A DNA stretch of 5,752 bases from an uncultured Micrococcales bacterium (GTDB taxonomy: Bacteria; Actinomycetota; Actinomycetes; S36-B12; GCA-2699445), in assembly GCA_903915555.1 (NCBI GenBank), contig CAIWTL010000647.1, forward strand, positions 1-5,752. Reading direction: 5' to 3'. The translations under genes were made by a program, and so were the position numbers. Below, in pieces: positions 1 through 5,191 of the stretch. The first letter of the stretch is position 1. The number at the start of each line of letters is the position of its first letter. Under the pieces are notes generated by a model. It had not been told where the DNA came from, did no database searches, and was given only the letters and a program-made list of their open reading frames with translations.

Positions 1-1245
1 CGACGTAGCAGTGGGAGTGGGAGTGGGCGACGGAGTTGTCGGTATCGGGGTCGGGGAGGTCCCCGCGGGGGGTGGATCGGTGATCGGCGCCCGGTCGATG
101 AGTGCCCGCAACAGGCCCATCTTCGTGGTGTCGACGGTGTTCCAGTCGTCGCGGAGCACCCCGCCGGTGTCGCCGGAGTTGGGGTTCCACGCCCAGAAGG
201 TCCAGCTGGCGCCGGTTCGGCCCAGGTAGTCGGCGAACTGCCTGATCCATCGGCCTTCTGTGGTGTCGGGTCCGACGTTCTTGGCCCCGAACTCACCCAC
301 GAGGACCGGTGCGATGCCCTGGTCGAGGATGTAGCCGAACCCCTTGGCCCATCGGTCGGCGAGGATGGCGGCCATGTCGGGGTCGGAGAACCAGGGTTGG
401 GCGAAAACACCCGGCCCGTACTCGTGCGGGGAGTAGACGACGCGGCCCGGGACCGACAGCCGCACCGGGTTGTTGCGCACACCCTCGAGGTTCCCGCCCC
501 ACCAGTGCCGGTCGAGTTGCTGGCCCCCGGCGACCGGTCCCTCGATACCCTCCACGATGATCAACTTGTCAGGGGCCAACGCCAGCACGGCGTTTCCCGC
601 CCGTTCCGCGGCGCGTCGCCAGTCGGTCGCGCCCCCGGTGCCCCACGTCGCGGAGCCGTGCGGCTCGTTCTTCAGATCGAATCCGACCACGTGGGGGGTG
701 GAGCGGTAGCGGCGCGCCAGGTCGGTCCAGGTGGCGACCCAGTCGTCCTCGGTGAACCCGGACTGTCCGTACCAGAGGTCGTACATGAAGCCGTCATCCG
801 CCTGGGAGTGGTTGTCGAGGATCACCATCAGGCCCTGCGCCCCGGCCTCGGCGATGATCGTGTCCATGACCTGCAGCGGCGTGCGTCCCTGGAGCGACGC
901 GTTGCGACCCGCGGAGTAGTCGATGCCGCTGGTCGTCGAGGACCGCAGCGCCTGCAGGGAGAACGGCAGACGGATCGTGTTGAAGCCCAAGGACTTGATC
1001 TGCGAGAGCATGTCGCGGTAGTCCCGGCTCCACAGGCCGTGTGGTGCGTGGTTCGACGTCTCGAGCCCGAACCAGTTGACCCCCTGAAGGATGACCGGCG
1101 ATCCGCTCGCGTCGACGATCTGGCTGCCCTGGGTGCGCAACGGCAGCGGGGGCAACGGTGTCTGTGCCTCTGCTCGCCCGACCAGCGTCAGCGCGCCCAG
1201 CATGAGGATCACCACGAGCGTTGTTCGCCGGAACAGGAGCATCAT
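1..1245 (-). CDS. Secreted GH5 cellulase (endo-1,4-beta-glucanase, E1-like), C-terminus off the window
   Basis: This is predicted to be an exported endoglucanase that cleaves internal beta-1,4 bonds of cellulose. 415 codons are visible and remain open at the left edge. Residues 1-27 look like a signal peptide: basic FRR, a hydrophobic stretch, then an AEA site before Gln28. Residues about 37-386 are a GH5 (alpha/beta)8 barrel. Visible motifs are NTIRLPF (R92), LDNH (H146), FDLKNEPHG (acid/base E194), YSPHEYG (H274, Y276), LVGEFG (nucleophile E318) and WTFWAWNPNSGDTGG (348-362). From memory, the order and wording match Acidothermus E1, a GH5 subfamily 1 enzyme. Residues about 388-415 are a Pro/Thr/Ser linker of the kind that precedes a carbohydrate-binding module, so such a module may lie just outside. 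Two consecutive ATG codons (1245 and 1242) are possible starts. AGGA at 1254-1251 sits 5 or 8 nt upstream, which slightly favours the second ATG. It is probably transcribed separately from the VanZ-RDD gene, given the 135-nt gap. Confidence 0.93.
   Translation of the reverse strand, partial: MMLLFRRTTLVVILMLGALTLVGRAEAQTPLPPLPLRTQGSQIVDASGSPVILQGVNWFGLETSNHAPHGLWSRDYRDMLSQIKSLGFNTIRLPFSLQALRSSTTSGIDYSAGRNASLQGRTPLQVMDTIIAEAGAQGLMVILDNHSQADDGFMYDLWYGQSGFTEDDWVATWTDLARRYRSTPHVVGFDLKNEPHGSATWGTGGATDWRRAAERAGNAVLALAPDKLIIVEGIEGPVAGGQQLDRHWWGGNLEGVRNNPVRLSVPGRVVYSPHEYGPGVFAQPWFSDPDMAAILADRWAKGFGYILDQGIAPVLVGEFGAKNVGPDTTEGRWIRQFADYLGRTGASWTFWAWNPNSGDTGGVLRDDWNTVDTTKMGLLRALIDRAPITDPPPAGTSPTPIPTTPSPTPTPTATS
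11..27. repeat. Short GTGGGA tandem repeat encoding the Thr-Pro linker
   Basis: The 6-nt unit GTGGGA is repeated almost three times. On the coding (minus) strand it reads as alternating Thr and Pro codons within the cellulase linker (residues about 407-412). It is a low-complexity coding repeat rather than a mobile or regulatory element. Repeats of this kind may vary in length between strains. Confidence 0.7.
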
Positions 1246-1292
1246 CGTCGTCCTCACGTCGTCTCGTCCGTCGACTCCGGACCACGTCATCG

Positions 1293-1315
1293 GGTCGACT
1301 CGTGTGGAGTCGGTC
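1293..1315. repeat. Inverted repeat in the cellulase upstream region
   Basis: CGACTC (1296-1301) and GAGTCG (1307-1312) form a perfect 6-bp inverted repeat around a 5-nt GTGTG centre. Two wobble pairs and one further G-C pair extend it outwards. GTCGACTC also occurs as a direct copy at 1270-1277, 24 nt from the copy at 1294-1301. The element lies 48-70 nt upstream of the cellulase start in the 135-nt gap after the VanZ-RDD stop. It could be an operator or a weak RNA hairpin. No T-run follows it on either strand, so it is not a classic intrinsic terminator. I could not identify a clear -10/-35 pair in this gap. Confidence 0.35.
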
Positions 1316-1380
1316 GAGCCGGCGGCGCTGCGGATACTCCGATGTGGTGACGGACGTCGGACATGCACGACCCCCGCAGC

Positions 1381-2502
1381 TCACCGGTCGGCGTCGGCGA
1401 GCTGCTGGGGTTCGGTGCTCTCCCGATGGAAGCGGCGCAACGTGATCAGGACGGTCCCGGACAGCAGGTCGGTCAGTGTGCGTCGGTCGGTGCGGATCAG
1501 CGCACACGTCAGGTCGATCAGTCCGAACGCGAACCATACGGGTCCGACCACCGGCACCGGGCCGAAGCGGACCAGCGCGCGTACGACCACGGACCACACG
1601 GCTGCCGACCCGGCCGACCCGGAAGCCCGGACGACCGCGAGGTCGACGCTGGCGATCCCCGGCGTGGCCCGGTCCGACCGCAGTGCCGGGAGCACCATGA
1701 ACAGAGCCAGGATCACTCCCGCCTGCACCAGCCCGAGTCCGATGAACTGTCCTTCGATCGCAGCGGGACTCTCTCCGTCGAGGGCTCCTCGGGAGGCGTC
1801 CAGGAGGACGACGACGGCCAGGGTCGCGAGGAGGTACACGAGGATGTCGAGCCCGGCGGCGAGGATGCGACGTGGCAGTCCGGGTGGATCGAGATCGGGA
1901 GAGGGCTGCGGGCGCGGGTCGGGGAGCACGGGGTTCAGCAGGCGCCCGATGACCCACCCGAGCAGACCCCCCAGCGTGTTGGTGATCAGGTCGTCGACAT
2001 CGGCGAGGCGGTAGGGGCACGGGTAGATCCCCCAGACCCCCGTGCCCTGGGTGGACTCGATGGCCAGCGACACCGCCAGGCTGATCCCCACTGTCGGAAG
2101 GAGGCCGCGTCGCCACCGGTGCGCGAGGAGAATCCCGAGGGGGACGAAGAAGACGACGTTGAAGACGACCTGGAGGAACACCGGTGACGTCAGGGTCGCT
2201 GACAGGCCCGACGACTCGACCTTGGCCACGATGTCTTCGAGGGAGCCGAACGGGTTGGTCTGCCAGTAGTCCCGGCGGGGCCGATCCGCGCAGAAGGTAG
2301 GGGTCTCGTCGGGCAGCGGGAACATCGTGAAGGCGACCAGCGCGCACACGTACAGGGCCGTCGCGGCGGAGATGAAGGCCGGCCAACCCGCGATCCTGCC
2401 GAAGCGTCGGTACTGGCGGTCGATCCAGGGGGCGAGCAGCAGGGGGATCAGGATGGCGAAGAAGAGCAGCGCGATCTCGGCCTCGAGCAGCCAGGTGTGC
2501 AC
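1381..2502 (-). CDS. VanZ-RDD two-domain integral membrane protein
   Basis: This 373-residue membrane protein has an N-terminal VanZ-like domain and a C-terminal RDD domain. Hydrophobic segments lie at about 8-26, 41-63, 108-127 and 135-150, with another at 173-190. The VanZ signature is visible as NVVFFVPLGILL (115-126), ESTQ (149-152) and RLADVDDLITNTLGGLLGW (165-183). The RDD part opens with RRILAAGLD (211-219), has hydrophobic stretches at about 220-234 and 253-272, and closes with RRTLTDLLSGT (340-350). A Pro/Asp-rich linker (192-210) joins the two. VanZ proper gives low-level teicoplanin resistance, but most VanZ-like proteins have no known function. RDD proteins are also poorly understood, some being linked to ion or solute transport. 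The GTG start at 2502 is forced, because an in-frame TGA lies two codons upstream. GGAG at 2516-2513 is a usable ribosome site 10 nt away. The gene is almost certainly co-transcribed with the phosphatase upstream. Confidence 0.88.
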   Translation of the reverse strand: MHTWLLEAEIALLFFAILIPLLLAPWIDRQYRRFGRIAGWPAFISAATALYVCALVAFTMFPLPDETPTFCADRPRRDYWQTNPFGSLEDIVAKVESSGLSATLTSPVFLQVVFNVVFFVPLGILLAHRWRRGLLPTVGISLAVSLAIESTQGTGVWGIYPCPYRLADVDDLITNTLGGLLGWVIGRLLNPVLPDPRPQPSPDLDPPGLPRRILAAGLDILVYLLATLAVVVLLDASRGALDGESPAAIEGQFIGLGLVQAGVILALFMVLPALRSDRATPGIASVDLAVVRASGSAGSAAVWSVVVRALVRFGPVPVVGPVWFAFGLIDLTCALIRTDRRTLTDLLSGTVLITLRRFHRESTEPQQLADADR

Positions 2503-2505
2503 GAC

Positions 2506-3372
2506 TCAGTGGCTCCGCCGGGCCGCCGCGATCCCTGCGGCGGTTCCCGCGCCCGCGGCCACACCGACGGCCACCGCGGCGGGCAGCGCGACCCGGGTCA
2601 GCACCCGCTTGCGTCGGAAGTTGTAGATGGGCCATCCGTTGTCGCGGGCCTGCTCGCGCAGATCGGAATCGGGGTTGACCGCGACGGGATGCCCGACCGT
2701 CGTGAGGAGCGGCAGGTCGTTCGCGGAGTCCGAGTAGGCGTAACAGCGGACCAGATCGAGACCGTCCCGCTGCGCGAGGGCGCGGACGGCCTCGGACTTG
2801 GCGATGCCGTGCAGGGGATGCCCGATCAGGGAGCCGGTGTAGCGGCCATCCACGATCTCGGACACGGTGCCCAGCGCGCCCGTGAATCCCAATCGCTCGG
2901 CGATGACGCGGGCCAGCTCGACCGGAGCGGCGGAGACGAGCCACACCGGCTCGCCGGCGTCCAGGTGTCGTTGGGCGAGGTCGAGGGTCCCCGGCCACAG
3001 CTTGTCCCGCATGATGTCGTCGAACACGTCCTCGGCGAGGTCGCCGATCTCGGTCTCCGGCTTGCCCTTCACGAAGGCCAGGCCTGCTTCGACGGCGTCG
3101 GCCATGTCGTCGAGGTCCTCACCGCCCAGCAGGGCGAACCGAAGCTGGGCGGCAGCGAATCCGGCGATGTCCCGTGGCGTGATGAGGCCCCGTTGGGCGG
3201 CACCCCGAGCGAAGTGGAACATGCTCGAGCCGCGGATGACCGTGTTGTCGATGTCGAAGAACGCCGCCACGTGTGGGTCGGCCGGAGCCTCCGGGGCTGG
3301 TCCTGCGGCGTCGGCCGCGGCCTGTCCGGCGCGGCGATACGCGCTCAGGAGTCGTCGGGTGCGGGGCGCCAC
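2506..3372 (-). CDS. HAD-IB family phosphatase (SerB1-like)
   Basis: This is a 288-residue haloacid-dehalogenase superfamily hydrolase of subfamily IB. All four motifs are present: FFDIDNT (nucleophile D40, acid/base D42), LVSAAP (S147), the lysine of IAKSEA (K192), and YSDSANDLPLL (D215, D219). The cap region between motifs I and II is helical in character, as in this subfamily. The C-terminus (about 261-284) is an Ala/Gly/Val-rich stretch followed by ARRSH and could be a membrane anchor. The overall pattern resembles M. tuberculosis Rv0505c, named SerB1. A phosphoserine substrate is not shown by the sequence, and a phospholipid or other phosphomonoester is equally possible. The reading frame stays open far upstream over the divergent ligase gene, so the start is a choice. 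GTG at 3372 has a -10-like TAGCCT exactly 7 nt upstream and could be leaderless. GTG at 3405 (299 residues) is the alternative. The gene heads an operon with VanZ-RDD. Confidence 0.88.
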   Translation of the reverse strand: MAPRTRRLLSAYRRAGQAAADAAGPAPEAPADPHVAAFFDIDNTVIRGSSMFHFARGAAQRGLITPRDIAGFAAAQLRFALLGGEDLDDMADAVEAGLAFVKGKPETEIGDLAEDVFDDIMRDKLWPGTLDLAQRHLDAGEPVWLVSAAPVELARVIAERLGFTGALGTVSEIVDGRYTGSLIGHPLHGIAKSEAVRALAQRDGLDLVRCYAYSDSANDLPLLTTVGHPVAVNPDSDLREQARDNGWPIYNFRRKRVLTRVALPAAVAVGVAAGAGTAAGIAAARRSH

Positions 3373-3379
3373 ACCGTGC

Positions 3380-3385
3380 AGGCTA
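3380..3385 (-). promoter_or_regulatory. Possible -10 element for a leaderless phosphatase mRNA
   Basis: On the minus strand TAGCCT fits the actinobacterial TANNNT -10 pattern. Seven nucleotides separate it from the GTG at 3372, which places a transcription start at or next to the start codon. This is the usual geometry of leaderless genes in this phylum. A GTGACA (3405-3400) resembles a -35 box, but the 14-nt spacer is shorter than normal. A purine-rich GGGAAGGG lies just upstream and could instead act as a distant ribosome site (spacing 13 nt). Confidence 0.35.
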
Positions 3386-3398
3386 CCCTTCCCGGCCT

Positions 3399-3407
3399 GT
3401 GTCACAC
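3399..3407. promoter_or_regulatory. Small palindrome between the divergent genes, possible operator
   Basis: GTGT-C-ACAC is a perfect odd palindrome inside the 42-nt segment between the phosphatase and ligase starts. It overlaps both the possible -35 of the leftward promoter and a CACACT hexamer (3403-3408). That hexamer is a weak -10-like match 6 nt before the ligase GTG. A regulator bound here could act on both directions at once. The site is short and may be chance. Confidence 0.2.
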
Positions 3408-3414
3408 TCGGCTC

Positions 3415-4917
3415 GTGACGGCTCGCAATCTGTCGGACATCGTCAGTGTCTCGGCTGCGCACCGCCCGGCCCACATCGCGGTCATAGACGGTGCCCAGCG
3501 CATCACCTATGTCGGTCTCGACGACCAGATCACCGCGCTCGCAGCCGGGCTGGTCGCTCGTGGTGTCGCCCCGGGGGACCGGGTCGCCATCCTGTTGGGC
3601 AACCACATCTCTTTCGTGGTGGCCTTCTTCGGGATCATCAGGGCCGGTGCGGTCGCGGTTCCCCTGAACACCTCGTCCACCCCGTCGGAGGTCGAGTACG
3701 TCGTGGGTGAGTGCGGGGCCCGGGCGGTCGTGTGCGACTCGGCCTCGCAGGAGACCGTTCGAGCCGCCCAGCTGGGGTCCTGCGTCAAGATCATGGCGGG
3801 CGCCTCGCAGTGGGAGGCGCTTCTCGCCGACGGTGGTCCCGCCCGGTTGCCCACGGAGACCGACCCGGATTCGACGGCCGTGCTCCTGTACACCAGTGGC
3901 AGTACCGGCAAGCCCAAGGGTGCCATGCTGAGCCACCGTTCGATGCTGGCCAACATCGAGGCCCTGTCCGCACTCGATGCCCCCCCGGCGGTGACTCCCG
4001 AGGACCGTGTCCTCGCCGTGCTGCCCCTCTTCCACGTCTACTCACTCAACGCCGTCCTGTGCCTCACGTTGGCCATGGGGGCGACGGTGGTGCTCAGCGA
4101 TCGGTTCTCACCGGCCCGCTCGCTCGAACTGATCGCCGAGGCGGGTGTCACTGTCGTGGCAGGCGCGCCCCCGATGTACGTCGCCTGGAGCGCCGAACCG
4201 GATCTCCGGCGGGCGTTGGCGGACGTGCGGCTGCTCACGAGCGGCGCCGCGCCACTACCCCGCTCGATCTTCGACCAGATCTCGACCGTCGCCGGCAAGC
4301 AGATCTGGGAGGGCTACGGGCTGACGGAGTGCTCGCCGGTGGTCACCTCGACCCTCGTGTCCGGTGAGCCGACTGCCGGGTCGGTCGGCCGTCCGCTGGC
4401 GAACGTGGATGTGCGCGTCGTGCCGGCGGGCGACGTGCCTCGGATGGACATCCCGAGCGATGAGGATGAGACGGGGGAGATCTGGGTCCGGGGTCCGTCG
4501 GTCTTCGCGGGGTACTGGCCCGACGGCACCGGTGGACCCAACGAGGACGGATGGTTCGCGACGGGCGACATGGGCTACTTCGACCACGCCGGGGAACTGC
4601 ACCTCGTCGACCGCCGCTCCGACCTGATCCTCGTCAGCGGGTTCAACGTCTACCCGCGTGAGGTCGAGAACGTGATCTCCGGGATGGACGGCGTGCTCGA
4701 GGCCGCTGTCACGGGGGTGGAGCACCCCTACTCCGGCGAGGCGGTGAAGGCCTTCGTCGTCCTCGCGCCCGGACCGTCCGTGCAGCCCGAGGACGTGGTG
4801 GCGTGGTGCGAGACCCGGCTGGCCAGGTACAAGTGCCCCACCATCGTCGAGGTCGTCGACGAACTGCCCCACGCCGTCACCGGCAAGGTGGCCCGGTCGC
4901 GGCTGACGACGGAGTGA
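3415..4917 (+). CDS. Long-chain fatty acyl-CoA ligase (FadD-type AMP-binding enzyme)
   Basis: This 500-residue cytosolic adenylate-forming enzyme is predicted to activate a carboxylic acid, probably a fatty acid, to an acyl-adenylate and then to acyl-CoA. The canonical motifs are complete: the P-loop YTSGSTGKPKG (159-169), PLFHVYS (204-210), SGAAPLP (276-282), YGLTE (301-305), TGD (383-385), the hinge RSDLILVSGFNVYPREVE (401-418) and the C-terminal catalytic lysine K491 in TGKV. Length and motif wording fit the FadD/FACL group rather than acetyl-CoA synthetase or an NRPS domain, which would carry a longer or fused architecture. Chain length cannot be read from the sequence. The frame is open far upstream over the opposite-strand phosphatase, but similarity begins at about residue 3. 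I therefore take GTG 3415 (VTARNLSDIV), which has no obvious ribosome site and may be leaderless. The stop overlaps the next gene, implying coupled translation with the glutaredoxin-like protein. Confidence 0.95.
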   Translation: MTARNLSDIVSVSAAHRPAHIAVIDGAQRITYVGLDDQITALAAGLVARGVAPGDRVAILLGNHISFVVAFFGIIRAGAVAVPLNTSSTPSEVEYVVGECGARAVVCDSASQETVRAAQLGSCVKIMAGASQWEALLADGGPARLPTETDPDSTAVLLYTSGSTGKPKGAMLSHRSMLANIEALSALDAPPAVTPEDRVLAVLPLFHVYSLNAVLCLTLAMGATVVLSDRFSPARSLELIAEAGVTVVAGAPPMYVAWSAEPDLRRALADVRLLTSGAAPLPRSIFDQISTVAGKQIWEGYGLTECSPVVTSTLVSGEPTAGSVGRPLANVDVRVVPAGDVPRMDIPSDEDETGEIWVRGPSVFAGYWPDGTGGPNEDGWFATGDMGYFDHAGELHLVDRRSDLILVSGFNVYPREVENVISGMDGVLEAAVTGVEHPYSGEAVKAFVVLAPGPSVQPEDVVAWCETRLARYKCPTIVEVVDELPHAVTGKVARSRLTTE

Positions 4918-5156
4918 CCCCCTCCGTCGTCCTGTACACCAAGCCCGGGTGTCACCTGTGCGATGTGGCCCGCGAAGTGGTGGAGGTCGTGTGCGCCGAG
5001 GCCGATCTCGACCATGCCGAGGTCGACATCTGGGACGACCCCTTCTCGGCGGATCGCTTTGCCGACCGCATCCCGGTGGTGACCGTGGACGACCGCGTGA
5101 TCGCCCACTTCCGGGTGGACCCCGATGTGCTGCGGGCGGCCATCGGCGCACCCTGA
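4914..5156 (+). CDS. Glutaredoxin-like thiol protein (Rv0508-like)
   Basis: This 80-residue protein has a thioredoxin fold. It starts with a beta strand (VVLYTK, 5-10), followed by the redox motif CHLC (C13-C16) at the start of the first helix. The cis-proline is in RIPVV (P54), and the last strand reads RVIAHF (61-66). The size and the PGCHLC wording match the small glutaredoxin-like group (DUF836 type) that includes M. tuberculosis Rv0508. It would exchange thiols and disulfides in the cytosol, with mycothiol as the likely partner in this phylum; its substrate is unknown. The GTG start at 4914 overlaps the ligase TGA as GTGA. The open frame extends further upstream, but that part lies within the ligase and is not thioredoxin-like. 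In M. tuberculosis the homologue sits just before hemA. Here an exported phosphoesterase follows instead. Confidence 0.9.
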   Translation: MTPSVVLYTKPGCHLCDVAREVVEVVCAEADLDHAEVDIWDDPFSADRFADRIPVVTVDDRVIAHFRVDPDVLRAAIGAP

Positions 5157-5180
5157 GTGCGATCAAGGTCCGCGGGGAGT

Positions 5181-5186
5181 TACTCT
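5181..5186 (+). promoter_or_regulatory. Possible -10 element for the metallophosphoesterase gene
   Basis: TACTCT fits TANNNT and ends 5 nt before the GTG at 5192, consistent with a leaderless or near-leaderless transcript. The hexamer 17 nt upstream (TGCGAT, 5158-5163) is a poor -35. GGGGAG (5174-5179) is an alternative ribosome site, 12 nt from the GTG. The gap after the glutaredoxin stop is only 35 nt, so read-through from the ligase operon is also possible. Confidence 0.3.
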
Positions 5187-5191
5187 TCGGC

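Noticed and set aside
1209..1245. Tat export signal in the cellulase leader
   Set aside because: A twin arginine is present (FRR followed by TTLVV), but the Phe/Leu at the following consensus positions is missing and the n-region is short. A Sec signal is the simpler reading.
397..1350. 317-codon plus-strand frame opposite the cellulase
   Set aside because: The translation has no domain-like pattern and is antisense to a gene with complete GH5 motifs.
1246..1380. Possible intrinsic terminator after VanZ-RDD
   Set aside because: The only inverted repeat found (1293-1315) lies about 65 nt past the stop, has a short stem and is not followed by a T-run on the transcribed strand.
1363..2187. 274-codon plus-strand frame opposite VanZ-RDD
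   Set aside because: It is a low-complexity, charged, Gln/Asp/Arg-rich product antisense to a clear membrane protein gene.
794..2998. 734-codon open frame on the minus strand
   Set aside because: It is out of frame with the cellulase, VanZ-RDD and phosphatase genes that it overlaps. The product is Arg/Pro/Gly-rich without any recognisable motif. It is a GC-bias shadow.
2497..3414. 306-residue N-terminal extension of the acyl-CoA ligase
   Set aside because: The extension is antisense to the phosphatase gene and has no adenylation-domain similarity. The family's N-terminus begins at about GTG 3415.
3406..4035. N-terminal extension of the phosphatase across the ligase gene
   Set aside because: It is antisense to the ligase P-loop region and lacks HAD or signal-peptide features. 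Starts at 3372 or 3405 are sufficient.
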